Assembly (NCBI GenBank): GCA_900472925.1
Contig: UCJU01000014.1
Coordinates: forward strand, 1-64,000
Length of the DNA stretch: 64,000 nt
Direction of reading: 5' to 3'
Source of the DNA: Hyphomicrobiales bacterium
GTDB lineage: Bacteria > Pseudomonadota > Alphaproteobacteria > Rhizobiales > Rhizobiaceae
Part shown: positions 26,667 to 36,033 of the stretch, in pieces
Layout of the letters: each line of letters begins with the position of its first letter
Numbering within the stretch: the stretch's first letter is position 1
The notes under the pieces: model-generated
Database searches by the model: none
Told to the model about the DNA's origin: nothing
The model's input: the letters and a program-made list of their open reading frames with translations, nothing else
Translations under genes and position numbers: made by a program

Positions 26667-27953
26667 ATGACGTGGCAAAGCCCGATAGCGCCCGGCATGT
26701 CCTGGTATCAGGACAGTGTCGGCGAGCGGCCGGAATATGCGGCGATGGATGGTTCGCGCACGGTCGATGTCGCCGTCATCGGTGGCGGCTTCACCGGTTT
26801 GCAGGCAGCCTATAATCTTGCAAAGGCGGGCGTATCCGTGGCGCTGATCGAGGGTTACCGCTTCGGCGATGGCGCATCCGGGCGCAATGGCGGCCAGTTC
26901 GGCACCGGCCAGCGGGCATGGCCGGATGATCTGGAGAAGGACATCGGCTTCGAGCGCTCCAAGGGGCTGTTCGACATCGCTGAAAACGCGAAGCACTATG
27001 TGCTGGATTTCGCCCGTGAGCATGCCATCGACATGGAGTTCCTGCCCGGTCAGTTGAACGTTCTGCACAAGGCGTCTTACGAAAAAGACTACCGCAAAAG
27101 CGTCGATGCCATGCGCAGTCGTTATGGCTACGAACACATTTCCTTTATGGAGAAGGCTGAAACTGCGCAGAGGCTTGGCTCCGACCATTACCATTTTGGC
27201 GTTCGCGACACCGGCACCGGCCATATTCATCCGCTAAAGCTTGTCATTGGGCTGGCGAAGGCAGCGAAAGCAGCAGGCGCGCAAATCTTCGAGATGACGC
27301 CTGCGACGTCCATTACTCAGACCGGCGGCAAGACACTGATCGAAACGCCATCAGGTACCATCACCGCCGCCCGCGTATTGATCGCCACCAATGCCCATGT
27401 CGGCAATCTGGAGCCGGTCACGGCAGCGCATGTCATGCCCATCCGCTCCTTTATCGGCGCGACTGTGCCGCTGGATGATTTTCCCGATATCATTCCGGGC
27501 AAGGAAGCCATTGCCGATAGCCGTTTCGTGGTGCGCTACTTTCGCAAGACGCCTGACAATCGGTTGCTGTTTGGCGGACGCGAGGCCTATACGGCGGATT
27601 CGCCACGCGACATTTCCAAACACATCCGCAAGCAGATTGCGGAAATCTACCCGGCCTTGAATGCCATCGAGATGACCCATGCCTGGGGTGGATCGGTGGG
27701 CATCACATTAACCCGCCAACCCTTCGTGCGGGAGGTCATGCCGGGCGTCATGTCCATTGGCGGTTATTCCGGCCATGGCGTGATGCTGTCAAACTATTGC
27801 GGCAAGCTTTATGCGGATATGGTCGTTGCCAAGGACAAAGCGCTGGACCAGTTCACGTCGCTGGATGTTCCGTCTTTTCCCGGTGGCACCACATTGCGGG
27901 CACCCCTGCTGTTTCTGGCACTTTCATGGTACGCCTTGCGCGACAGGTTTTAA
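26667..27953 (+). CDS. puuB: FAD-dependent oxidoreductase, probable gamma-glutamylputrescine oxidase
   Basis: A DadA/PuuB-type flavoprotein oxidase of 428 residues. The N-terminal FAD motif is VDVAVIGGGFTGLQAAYNLAKAG, followed by the GASGRNGGQFG segment characteristic of PuuB and relatives. The C-terminus has GGYSGHGVMLSNYCGKLYAD. It would oxidise the gamma-glutamylated amine made by the preceding enzyme to the aldehyde with release of ammonia or amine and H2O2. The start ATG 26667 lies just after the puuA stop. The later genes of the pathway (aldehyde dehydrogenase puuC, hydrolase puuD) are absent from the window. Confidence 0.82.
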   Translation: MTWQSPIAPGMSWYQDSVGERPEYAAMDGSRTVDVAVIGGGFTGLQAAYNLAKAGVSVALIEGYRFGDGASGRNGGQFGTGQRAWPDDLEKDIGFERSKGLFDIAENAKHYVLDFAREHAIDMEFLPGQLNVLHKASYEKDYRKSVDAMRSRYGYEHISFMEKAETAQRLGSDHYHFGVRDTGTGHIHPLKLVIGLAKAAKAAGAQIFEMTPATSITQTGGKTLIETPSGTITAARVLIATNAHVGNLEPVTAAHVMPIRSFIGATVPLDDFPDIIPGKEAIADSRFVVRYFRKTPDNRLLFGGREAYTADSPRDISKHIRKQIAEIYPALNAIEMTHAWGGSVGITLTRQPFVREVMPGVMSIGGYSGHGVMLSNYCGKLYADMVVAKDKALDQFTSLDVPSFPGGTTLRAPLLFLALSWYALRDRF

Positions 27954-28107
27954 CTGCGCGTTTGGAGCAGATGTTCGTGAAACGTCCTCATAGTCAGCAG
28001 AAACAACGGCTTGCACGCAAAATTCATAAATTCTTACAACATGTCTGGCATTTTTAAATCGATTAGATTATGGATGCCCTCAACACGGAAAGATCGAGAG
28101 AATCGGT

Positions 28108-29583
28108 ATGAGCAGTCAAATCATCCCAGTAGAGCCCTTCGATTGCGTCGTCTTCGGCGGCACTGGCGATCTGGCCGAACGCAAGCTTTTGCCTGCACTT
28201 TATCATCGTCAGGTCGAAAACCAGCTGACCGAGCCCACTCGCATCATCGGTGCATCCCGTTCGGTCATGACCCATGAGGAATATCGCAAATTCGCGCAGG
28301 ATGCTTTGAAAGAGCATCTCAAGAAGGGCGAGTATGACGACGCGCAGGTCGCTAAATTTTGCGCCCGCCTCTATTACATTCCCGTTGATGCGAAATCCGA
28401 CGATGGCTGGGACAAGCTCAAGAAGCTTCTGGACGAAGGCAAGGACCGCATCCGCGCGTTTTATCTGGCTGTCGCTCCCGGCATTTTCGGCGATATCGCC
28501 TTCAAGATTCGTGATCACAAGCTGATCACCAAATCCACCCGTATCGTCGTGGAAAAGCCGATTGGCCGCGATCTGTCCTCTGCGCTGGAACTCAACGACA
28601 CGCTGGGCAACGTTTTCAAGGAAGAGCAGATCTTCCGTATCGACCACTATCTCGGCAAGGAAACCGTGCAGAACCTGATGGTTCTTCGGTTTGCCAATGC
28701 GCTGTTTGAACCGCTGTGGAATTCTGCCCATATCGACCACGTGCAGATCACGGTTGCCGAATCCGTCGGTCTCGAAGGCCGCGCCGGTTATTACGACAAG
28801 GCCGGTGCACTGCGCGACATGGTGCAGAACCATATCCTCCAGCTTCTTTGCCTTGTCGCGATGGAACCCCCCTCCTCCATGGATGCGGAGGCTGTGCGTG
28901 ACGAGAAGGTGAAGGTTCTGCGTTCGCTGAAGCTGATCGATGAATCCAACGTCGAGAAGCTGACGGTGCGTGGTCAGTACCGCGCCGGTGCCTCTGCCGG
29001 TGGTCCGGTCAAGGGCTATCTGGAAGAACTGGAAGGCGGCGTCTCCAACACAGAGACCTTCGTTGCCATCAAGGCCGAAATCGCCAACTGGCGCTGGGCG
29101 GGCGTGCCATTCTACATCCGCACCGGCAAGCGTCTTGCCACCCGCGTGTCGGAAATCGTCGTCACCTTCAAGCAAATCCCGCATTCGATCTTTGACGATG
29201 CGGCGGGCAAGGTCGAGGCCAACAAGCTGGTCATTCGCCTGCAGCCGGATGAAGGCGTCAAGCAGTCGCTTCTCATCAAGGACCCGGGTCCAGGCGGCAT
29301 GCGCCTGCGTCAGGTCTCGCTGGATATGAGTTTTGCTCAGGCCTTCAACGTCCGTAGCCCGGATGCCTATGAACGCCTGTTGATGGACACCATCCGCTCC
29401 AATCAGGCCCTGTTCATGCGCCGCGACGAAGTGGAAGCGGCTTGGAAATGGGTCGATCCTATTCTCAAAAGCTGGGAAGCCGTTGGCCAGGGCGTGCAGG
29501 GTTACACCTCTGGCACTTGGGGACCGAGCGGTTCGATCGCGCTGATTGAGCGCGATGGCCGCACATGGCACGAAGCCGATTAA
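28108..29583 (+). CDS. zwf: Glucose-6-phosphate 1-dehydrogenase
   Basis: Oxidises glucose-6-phosphate to 6-phosphogluconolactone with NADP+ (or NAD+). The 491-residue protein has the coenzyme fold DCVVFGGTGDLAERKLLPAL near the N-terminus and the substrate motif RIDHYLGKETVQN. It is the first gene of zwf-pgl-edd, the entrance to the Entner-Doudoroff pathway, the main glucose route in rhizobia. The upstream 154 bases are AT-rich and probably hold the promoter. Confidence 0.97.
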   Translation: MSSQIIPVEPFDCVVFGGTGDLAERKLLPALYHRQVENQLTEPTRIIGASRSVMTHEEYRKFAQDALKEHLKKGEYDDAQVAKFCARLYYIPVDAKSDDGWDKLKKLLDEGKDRIRAFYLAVAPGIFGDIAFKIRDHKLITKSTRIVVEKPIGRDLSSALELNDTLGNVFKEEQIFRIDHYLGKETVQNLMVLRFANALFEPLWNSAHIDHVQITVAESVGLEGRAGYYDKAGALRDMVQNHILQLLCLVAMEPPSSMDAEAVRDEKVKVLRSLKLIDESNVEKLTVRGQYRAGASAGGPVKGYLEELEGGVSNTETFVAIKAEIANWRWAGVPFYIRTGKRLATRVSEIVVTFKQIPHSIFDDAAGKVEANKLVIRLQPDEGVKQSLLIKDPGPGGMRLRQVSLDMSFAQAFNVRSPDAYERLLMDTIRSNQALFMRRDEVEAAWKWVDPILKSWEAVGQGVQGYTSGTWGPSGSIALIERDGRTWHEAD

Positions 29584-29589
29584 GGGGAT

Positions 29590-30294
29590 ATGCAAATGAT
29601 GGGACAGGAGCATATCTTCGCAAACGGCCAGGAACTGGCAGAGACGCTGGCAAAGGACGTCGCCAGACGTCTTGAAGACGCGGTTTCCGAGCGCGGTACA
29701 GCAAGCATCGCCGTCTCCGGCGGCTCCACACCGAAGCGTTTCTTTCAGGAGCTTTCAAAATATCAGCTGGACTGGAAGAACGTCAGCGTGACGCTGGTGG
29801 ACGAGCGTTTCGTCCCGCCGGAAAGCGACCGTTCCAACCACAAGCTGGTGGCCGACAATCTGTTGCAGAACGCCGCTGCTTACGCGTATTTCGTGCCGCT
29901 CTACCAGTTCTTCGCCACGACGGAAGATGCCGCGACGCTTGCAACCGTCAAAACGGAAGCGATCTGCGATCCCTTCGATGTCGTCATTCTGGGCATGGGC
30001 ACGGACGGTCATACCGCTTCGTTCTTTCCCGGCGGCGACAATCTCGAAGAAGCACTCGACCTCGATGAAGAGCGCGCCGTGCTGCCGATGACGGCGGAAA
30101 CTGCGGGTGAAGATCGTTTGACCTTCAATCTTTCCGCCCTTCACGATGCGCGGTTTCTGGTGCTGCACATCGAAGGTGCGGCCAAGAAAGAGACGCTCGA
30201 TCAGGCGAAATCCGATCTGGACGAGGAAGAGATGCCCGTTCGGGCCGTTCTCAACCGCGCGGAATCGCCGGTGAATATCTACTGGGCGCCCTAA
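29590..30294 (+). CDS. pgl: 6-phosphogluconolactonase
   Basis: Hydrolyses 6-phosphoglucono-lactone to 6-phosphogluconate. A 234-residue member of the glucosamine-6-phosphate isomerase/6-phosphogluconolactonase superfamily, with ASIAVSGGSTPKRFFQEL, VTLVDERFVPP and LGMGTDGHTASFFPG as the recognisable motifs. It starts six bases after the zwf stop, so coupling is likely. Confidence 0.95.
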   Translation: MQMMGQEHIFANGQELAETLAKDVARRLEDAVSERGTASIAVSGGSTPKRFFQELSKYQLDWKNVSVTLVDERFVPPESDRSNHKLVADNLLQNAAAYAYFVPLYQFFATTEDAATLATVKTEAICDPFDVVILGMGTDGHTASFFPGGDNLEEALDLDEERAVLPMTAETAGEDRLTFNLSALHDARFLVLHIEGAAKKETLDQAKSDLDEEEMPVRAVLNRAESPVNIYWAP

Positions 30295-30382
30295 GGCCCG
30301 GGCTTTAAACAGCAACATGACCATTGGCCCGGCTTTCCCAAGCGTCTGGCCGATGATCTACAGAAGGACAGGATGAACGCCC

Positions 30383-32203
30383 ATGGCTGCCGACCCGCGT
30401 ATTCAGGCTATCACGGCCCGTATCGTCGAGCGCTCGAAACCTTACCGCGAGATTTATCTCGAAAGGCTTCGGCTACAGGTGACCAAGGGTGTGCATCGCT
30501 CCGTTCTGTCCTGCGCCAACCTCGCGCACGGCTTTGCGGTCTGTTCCCCCGCCGACAAGGACATCCTTGCCGGCGACCGGGTTGGCAATCTCGGCATCAT
30601 CACTGCCTACAACGATATGCTCTCGGCCCATCAGCCCTTCGAGACCTATCCGAACCTGATCCGCGACGCTGCCAAGGAAGCGGGTGGCATCGCGCAGGTG
30701 GCGGGCGCGGTTCCGGCCATGTGCGATGGCGTGACGCAGGGACAGCCGGGCATGGAGTTGTCGCTGTTTTCCCGTGATGCGATTGCAATGGCAGCAGGCA
30801 TCGGTCTGTCGCACAATATGTTCGATGCTGCCGTGTTCCTCGGCGTCTGCGACAAGATCGTGCCCGGTCTGGTCATCGCGGCACTGTCCTTCGGCCATCT
30901 GCCGTCCATCTTCATTCCGGCAGGACCGATGACATCGGGTCTGCCCAATGATGAGAAGTCGCGCATTCGCCAGCTCTATGCCGAAGGCAAGGTCGGGCGT
31001 GCCGAGTTGCTGGAAGCAGAATCCAAATCCTATCATGGCCCCGGCACCTGCACCTTCTACGGCACCGCCAATTCCAACCAGATGCTGATGGAGATCATGG
31101 GCTTCCATATGCCCGGATCATCCTTCATCAACCCCAACACGCCGTTGCGCGATGCGATGACGCGTGAAGCCACCAAACGGGCATTGGCGATTACTGCGCA
31201 GGGCAACGAGTTTACCCCAGCGGGCGAGATGATCGACGAGCGCTCCGTCGTCAACGGCGTTGTCGGTCTGCACGCCACAGGCGGTTCTACCAACCACACG
31301 CTGCACCTCATCGCCATGGCGCGCGCCGCCGGTATCGTGCTGACATGGCAGGATATTTCCGATCTTTCAGACGTCGTGCCGCTTCTCGCACGCGTTTACC
31401 CGAACGGTCTGGCGGATGTGAACCACTTCCACGCCGCAGGTGGCATGGGCTTCCTCATCAAGCAGCTTCTGAAGCAGGGCCTCGTGCATGATGATGTGCG
31501 CACCGTCTTCGGTCAGGGACTTGAAGCTTACACGATTGAGCCGACGCTGGATGAAAATGGTGGGGTAACGCGTACAACCGCGCCTGAGGTCAGCCATGAC
31601 CCGAAGGTTCTGGCCAGCGTCGAAACGCCGTTCCAGCCCACGGGCGGACTGAAGATGCTGACCGGCAATCTCGGCAAGGCCGTCATCAAGATTTCCGCAG
31701 TCAAGCCCGAGCGTCACATCATCGAAGCCCCTGCCATTGTCTTCCATGATCAGCAAAGTCTTCAGACCGCATTCAAGGAAGGCAAGCTCAACCGTGACTT
31801 CGTGGCCGTGGTGCGCTTCCAGGGACCAAAGGCCAATGGCATGCCTGAATTGCACCAACTGACACCGCCGCTTGGCGTGTTGCAGGACCGTGGTTTCAAG
31901 GTAGCTCTGGTGACCGACGGTCGCATGTCCGGTGCGTCCGGGAAGGTGCCAGCCGCTATCCACATGACGCCGGAAGCTGTCGATTGTGGTCCGATTTCCC
32001 GTATTCAGGATGGCGATATCATCCGCCTCGACGCGATTACCGGAACGATCCAGGTATTGGTATCGTCTGCCGAACTTGCAAGCCGCGAACCTGCAACAGC
32101 CGACCTCTCTCAGAATGAATGGGGCATGGGCCGGGAACTGTTTGCACCGTTCCGCCGCAACGTGGGACCCGCCGATCAAGGTGCCAGCGTGTTTGCGAGT
32201 TAA
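30383..32203 (+). CDS. edd: Phosphogluconate dehydratase
   Basis: Dehydrates 6-phosphogluconate to KDPG using an Fe-S cluster. The 606-residue protein has the IlvD/Edd segments [20 protein letters not shown] and GVCDKIVPG, plus a Cys in [16 protein letters not shown] expected to ligate the cluster, and [18 protein letters not shown] near the C-terminus. Start ATG 30383 follows AAGGACAGG. It lies 88 bases after pgl; the KDPG aldolase gene eda is not in this window. Confidence 0.97.
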   Translation: MAADPRIQAITARIVERSKPYREIYLERLRLQVTKGVHRSVLSCANLAHGFAVCSPADKDILAGDRVGNLGIITAYNDMLSAHQPFETYPNLIRDAAKEAGGIAQVAGAVPAMCDGVTQGQPGMELSLFSRDAIAMAAGIGLSHNMFDAAVFLGVCDKIVPGLVIAALSFGHLPSIFIPAGPMTSGLPNDEKSRIRQLYAEGKVGRAELLEAESKSYHGPGTCTFYGTANSNQMLMEIMGFHMPGSSFINPNTPLRDAMTREATKRALAITAQGNEFTPAGEMIDERSVVNGVVGLHATGGSTNHTLHLIAMARAAGIVLTWQDISDLSDVVPLLARVYPNGLADVNHFHAAGGMGFLIKQLLKQGLVHDDVRTVFGQGLEAYTIEPTLDENGGVTRTTAPEVSHDPKVLASVETPFQPTGGLKMLTGNLGKAVIKISAVKPERHIIEAPAIVFHDQQSLQTAFKEGKLNRDFVAVVRFQGPKANGMPELHQLTPPLGVLQDRGFKVALVTDGRMSGASGKVPAAIHMTPEAVDCGPISRIQDGDIIRLDAITGTIQVLVSSAELASREPATADLSQNEWGMGRELFAPFRRNVGPADQGASVFAS

Positions 32204-32208
32204 GGCAT

Positions 32209-32574
32209 ATGGATCAGCAGGACGTGGCCTACCCGGTCCAGATGCAGCGGGAGGCCTATAACGCGCGTGATATCGACGCCTTCATGGCGTGGTGGGCGCA
32301 TGATTGCCAATATTACGTCTTTCCGGATCAACTCGTCGCCAGCAATGCTGAAGAGATTCGCGAAAGACATGTCGAGCGGTTCAAAGAGCCGAACCTGCAC
32401 GGCAAGCTGCTCCATCGCACCGTGATGGGCGAGACCGTGGTCGATCATGAAACCGTCACGCGCAGCTTTCCCGATGGACCAGGGGAGCTTGACGTTATCT
32501 GCATCTACGAGGTCGTAGACGGCAAGATTGCCAAGGCGTGGTTCAAGACCAGCACGCCCAGGCTCTACGGCTAA
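32209..32574 (+). CDS. NTF2-like (SnoaL/steroid isomerase-fold) protein
   Basis: A 121-residue protein of the nuclear transport factor 2-like superfamily. The pattern REAYNARDIDAFMAWWAHDCQYYVFP at the N-terminus and VICIYEVVDGKIAKAWF at the C-terminus are typical of the cone fold. Start ATG 32209 lies five bases after the edd stop, with TAAGG overlapping as ribosome site, so it is the fourth gene of the zwf operon. Function unknown; a link to sugar metabolism is suggested only by position. Confidence 0.8.
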   Translation: MDQQDVAYPVQMQREAYNARDIDAFMAWWAHDCQYYVFPDQLVASNAEEIRERHVERFKEPNLHGKLLHRTVMGETVVDHETVTRSFPDGPGELDVICIYEVVDGKIAKAWFKTSTPRLYG

Positions 32575-32584
32575 AAGTGAGGGG

Positions 32585-32998
32585 CTACCAGGCGCGGATG
32601 TCCAGTTTACGATCTCTGTGAGAAGGATGCGTGCTGAACACGAAAATGCGGTCCATGTCCTTCTTGCTGAGAATATGCAGAAAGCGGACATGGATGGTGT
32701 TGTTGGCGTTGACCTTCATCAAGACGCAACCAATCTTGGTGATGCGGGCATCCGGAATGTCGAGATAGAACTGCTTGGGCAGGTTGTATTGCGTCATGAG
32801 CGCAAGGATCGCTTCCGATTGCGAAATCTTGAGAACGTCGCAACGGCGTGACGCCATGTTCATGACCGCTTTTTCGGTATATTCGATGCGCGCGGCATTC
32901 ATCGTATCTTCCATTTTGAAACGACCTTCGCGGTCGTACATGAAAGATTCTTCCTTGCTGAGATAGCTTGGTTTGCCGATGTCTGCCCGGGCGTTCAA
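32585..32998 (-). CDS. PilZ-like domain protein with degenerate ligand motif
   Basis: A 137-residue soluble protein. The segment ASRRCDVLKISQSEAILAL followed by LPKQFYLDIP and CVLMKVNANNTIHVRFLHI follows the beta-barrel pattern of PilZ domains. The canonical c-di-GMP motif (D/N)xSxxG is replaced by KISQSEA, so nucleotide binding is doubtful. It is convergent with the zwf operon (10-base gap between stops) and lies upstream of nothing obviously related. Confidence 0.6.
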   Translation of the reverse strand: MNARADIGKPSYLSKEESFMYDREGRFKMEDTMNAARIEYTEKAVMNMASRRCDVLKISQSEAILALMTQYNLPKQFYLDIPDARITKIGCVLMKVNANNTIHVRFLHILSKKDMDRIFVFSTHPSHRDRKLDIRAW

Positions 32999-33240
32999 TG
33001 CCGTCTTCCTTCTGTCATTTTCAAGAAAAAAGACTAGCCAGAAGTCGTTAAAAATTCATTCCTGCGTTTCGATATGAAACACATGCAAATTTTGGCTGTG
33101 GATAACCGCACACACGCAGCACCAACAAACTCACACAAATACCAACCTATTGTCTTTACATGACTTTCTGGCATCTGGAACAACCATAAAATGGCTGAAC
33201 GGCTTCGATTTATGATGAAAAAACCGTTCAAAAGTGCCAT

Positions 33241-34329
33241 TTATCGCTTGTAAGTCTGCCCTTGCGCATCGAACAAATGCAACTTTTGGGACGGTGCGGA
33301 GAAGCGCAAAACCTGACCTTTTTTGGCTTCCGCGATGCCGGGGATTTTAACGATGATCGGCTCCTGTCCGGCGGGGGCTTCCAGATAGAGCAATGTGACT
33401 TCTCCAAGAGCTTCCACAATGGAAACTTTGCCCTCGAACAGGTAATCGTCGCCCGTCGAAATCGACAGGTCTTCCGGTCTTACGCCGAAGGATGCAGCCT
33501 TGCCTTCTTCTCCCGCTGCGGTGGCAATCGGGACATTGAGCGGCTTGCCATCGGCAAGTTCAAGCGCCGTGTGCGCACCCGTTGCCTTGATCTTGCCTGC
33601 GATAATATTCATGGCAGGTGAGCCAATGAATTTCGCGACGAAGAGGTTGGCCGGGTTCTCGTAAAGCTCCAGCGGCGCACCCACCTGCTCGACGCGACCG
33701 CCGTTGAGCACAACGATGCGGTCAGCCAGCGTCATGGCCTCGACCTGGTCATGCGTCACATAGATCATCGTGGTATCGGCCATCTGCTCGGACAGCTTGG
33801 CGATCTCAATGCGTGTTGCGACACGCAGGGCAGCATCGAGGTTGGACAGCGGCTCATCGAACAGGAACACTTTGGGGTTGCGGCAGATGGCGCGACCGAT
33901 GGCGACACGCTGGCGCTGACCGCCTGAGAGAGCTTTCGGCAGGCGCTCCAGATATTGCGTCAGTTGCAGGATATCGGCGGCGGCGCGCACGCGGCGGTCG
34001 ATTTCCTGCTTGTTTTCCTTGGCGATCTTCATGCCGAAGGCCATGTTGTCGTAAACGGTCATATGCGGGTAGAGCGCATAGGACTGGAACACCATGGCGA
34101 TGCCGCGGCGTGAGGGCGGGATTTCGTTGACCAATTGGCCATCGATATACATCTCGCCGCCGGTGATTTCCTCCAACCCGGCAATCATCCGCAAAAGCGT
34201 GGATTTGCCGCAACCGGACGGGCCGACGAAGACGATGAACTCGCCCTGTTTGATGTCGAGATCGATACCGTGCAGGACTTTGACCTGCCCGTAGGATTTG
34301 CGGATATCCTTCAGAATAACGCCAGTCAT
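33241..34329 (-). CDS. aglK: Alpha-glucoside ABC transporter ATP-binding protein AglK
   Basis: A MalK/UgpC-type ATPase of 362 residues. Walker A is GPSGCGKST, signature LSGGQRQRVAIGRAI, Walker B FLFDEPLSNLDAALR and the switch His occurs in MIYVTHDQVEAMTLAD. The C-terminal regulatory/TOBE region covers about residues 235-362. ATG 34329 is preceded by GGGGGAGGACACC and lies 20 bases after aglA, the last gene of aglEFGAK. It energises import of sucrose, trehalose, maltose and similar alpha-glucosides in the S. meliloti system of the same order. Confidence 0.95.
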   Translation of the reverse strand: MTGVILKDIRKSYGQVKVLHGIDLDIKQGEFIVFVGPSGCGKSTLLRMIAGLEEITGGEMYIDGQLVNEIPPSRRGIAMVFQSYALYPHMTVYDNMAFGMKIAKENKQEIDRRVRAAADILQLTQYLERLPKALSGGQRQRVAIGRAICRNPKVFLFDEPLSNLDAALRVATRIEIAKLSEQMADTTMIYVTHDQVEAMTLADRIVVLNGGRVEQVGAPLELYENPANLFVAKFIGSPAMNIIAGKIKATGAHTALELADGKPLNVPIATAAGEEGKAASFGVRPEDLSISTGDDYLFEGKVSIVEALGEVTLLYLEAPAGQEPIIVKIPGIAEAKKGQVLRFSAPSQKLHLFDAQGQTYKR

Positions 34330-34349
34330 GCGGTGTCCTCCCCCAATCT

Positions 34350-36026
34350 TCAGGCGTAGCGGGCGAAGAAAGCGCCCCATGCCGGTAATATAACCTCGTT
34401 GCCGCTCTGCTCTGCGGAAAAGCCGTGACCATCCAGAACGTCCCAGTCACCATCCGGCAGCGTCGCCACCGAGGGCTCTGCCGAGAGGTTGAAGAGGCAC
34501 AGCACCGTTTCGTTGCCCAGCGTGCGGGTGTAGCTCGACACCGTGCCGACCACCGGCTGGAACTCGATCTTGCCCTTTGCAAAGGCCGGATGCAGTTTGC
34601 GGAATGTCAGGAAGCGACGGTAATGTTCCAGCACCGATGCCTCGTCGCCCTGCTGGGCGCTGACGGCACGCTGCTTGTGCTCGGGCGGAATGGGAAGCCA
34701 GCCCTTTTCGGCGGTCGAGAAACCTGCCAATGCATGGCCTGCATCCCACACCATCGGCGTGCGGCAGCCGTCACGGCCCTTGAACTCCGGCCAGAACTGG
34801 ATGCCGTAAGGGTCCTGCAAATCTTCAAAAGCGATATCAGCCTCGGTCAGGCCAAGCTCTTCGCCCTCATAGATGCAGACCGAACCGCGCTGCGTCATCA
34901 GCAATGCTGCGAGAACCTTGGCGAACGCGTCCTTGTCTCCGACAACATCTCCCCAGCGGCTGACATGCCTGACGACATCGTGGTTGGAGAAGGCCCAGCA
35001 GGCCCATCCCTCGGGCGCAGCTTGCGCAAATTCCGCCTGCACATCGGCCACGCGCTGTGGGGTCAGCGCATCCGGGGCCAGGAATTCGAAGGCGTAGCAC
35101 ATCTGCATCTTGTCATCGCCGGACGTGTATTCGCCAACGATCTCAAGACCGCGCTGGCTATCGCCGACTTCGCCGACGGCGGCAATGTCAGGGAATTCGT
35201 CCAGAACAGCGCGAAAGCGTTTCAGGAAGGCGATATTTTCCGGGCGGTTCTTGTCGTAGATGTGCTCCTGGAAATTGTATGGGTTCACGGCAGGCGCGGT
35301 AGACGCGTTGCGGCGTTCCGGTGCTAAGGCCGGGTTGTTGCGCAATTCCTTGTCGTGGAAATAGAAGTTGATGGTATCCAGACGGAAGCCATCCACGGCG
35401 CGCTCCAGCCAGAAACGGGTGATGTTCAACAGCTCCTGCTGCACCTCTTCATTGTGCAGGTTGAGGTCCGGCTGCGAGGTCAGGAAGTTGTGCATGTAAT
35501 ATTGCATGCGCGTCGGGTCCCACTGCCAGCCGGAACCGCCGAAGATCGACAGCCAGTTGTTGGGCGGCGTGCCATCCGGCTTGCCATCGCTCCACACGTA
35601 CCAGTCCGCCTTGGGGTTCTGGCGGCTGGAGCGGCTTTGCACGAACCATGGGTGCTGATCGGATGTATGCGACAGGACGAGGTCGATCATGACGCGGATG
35701 CCGAGACGATGTGCTTCTGCAATCAGCCCGTCGAAATCCGCAAGTGTGCCGAACATGGGGTCGACATCGACATAGTTGGACACGTCGTAGCCGAAATCCT
35801 TCATGGGCGAGGTGAAGAAGGGCGAAATCCAGATCGCGTCTGCGCCGAGCTTCGCTATGTGTTCCAGCCGCGATGTGATGCCCTTGAGGTCACCGATGCC
35901 GTCGCCGTTGGAATCCTGATAGGAGCGCGGGTAGATCTGGTAGATCACGGCACCGCGCCACCAATCCTTATCGCGCACGAGAGCAGAAGACGTCATGGCA
36001 TTTTCCTGTGTGGTATGGGCATTCAT
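34350..36026 (-). CDS. aglA: Alpha-glucosidase AglA (GH13)
   Basis: Cytoplasmic glycoside hydrolase family 13 enzyme of 558 residues that splits imported alpha-glucosides. The four GH13 regions are visible: VMIDLVLSHTS, VDGFRLDTINFYF (nucleophile Asp), AAVGEVGD (acid/base Glu) and FSNHDVVRH. GAVIYQIYPRSYQDSNGDGIGDL near the N-terminus is typical of oligo-1,6-/alpha-glucosidases. The start is ATG 36026 (GGGAGG 12 bases upstream) or ATG 35996 (AGGAAAA eight bases upstream). It begins seven bases after the aglG stop. Confidence 0.95.
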   Translation of the reverse strand: MNAHTTQENAMTSSALVRDKDWWRGAVIYQIYPRSYQDSNGDGIGDLKGITSRLEHIAKLGADAIWISPFFTSPMKDFGYDVSNYVDVDPMFGTLADFDGLIAEAHRLGIRVMIDLVLSHTSDQHPWFVQSRSSRQNPKADWYVWSDGKPDGTPPNNWLSIFGGSGWQWDPTRMQYYMHNFLTSQPDLNLHNEEVQQELLNITRFWLERAVDGFRLDTINFYFHDKELRNNPALAPERRNASTAPAVNPYNFQEHIYDKNRPENIAFLKRFRAVLDEFPDIAAVGEVGDSQRGLEIVGEYTSGDDKMQMCYAFEFLAPDALTPQRVADVQAEFAQAAPEGWACWAFSNHDVVRHVSRWGDVVGDKDAFAKVLAALLMTQRGSVCIYEGEELGLTEADIAFEDLQDPYGIQFWPEFKGRDGCRTPMVWDAGHALAGFSTAEKGWLPIPPEHKQRAVSAQQGDEASVLEHYRRFLTFRKLHPAFAKGKIEFQPVVGTVSSYTRTLGNETVLCLFNLSAEPSVATLPDGDWDVLDGHGFSAEQSGNEVILPAWGAFFARYA

Positions 36027-36033
36027 GGATGTA

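Noticed and set aside
28063-29613. 516-codon frame antisense to zwf
   Set aside because: Shadow of zwf; the sense frame has the RIDHYLGKE motif and proper operon spacing.
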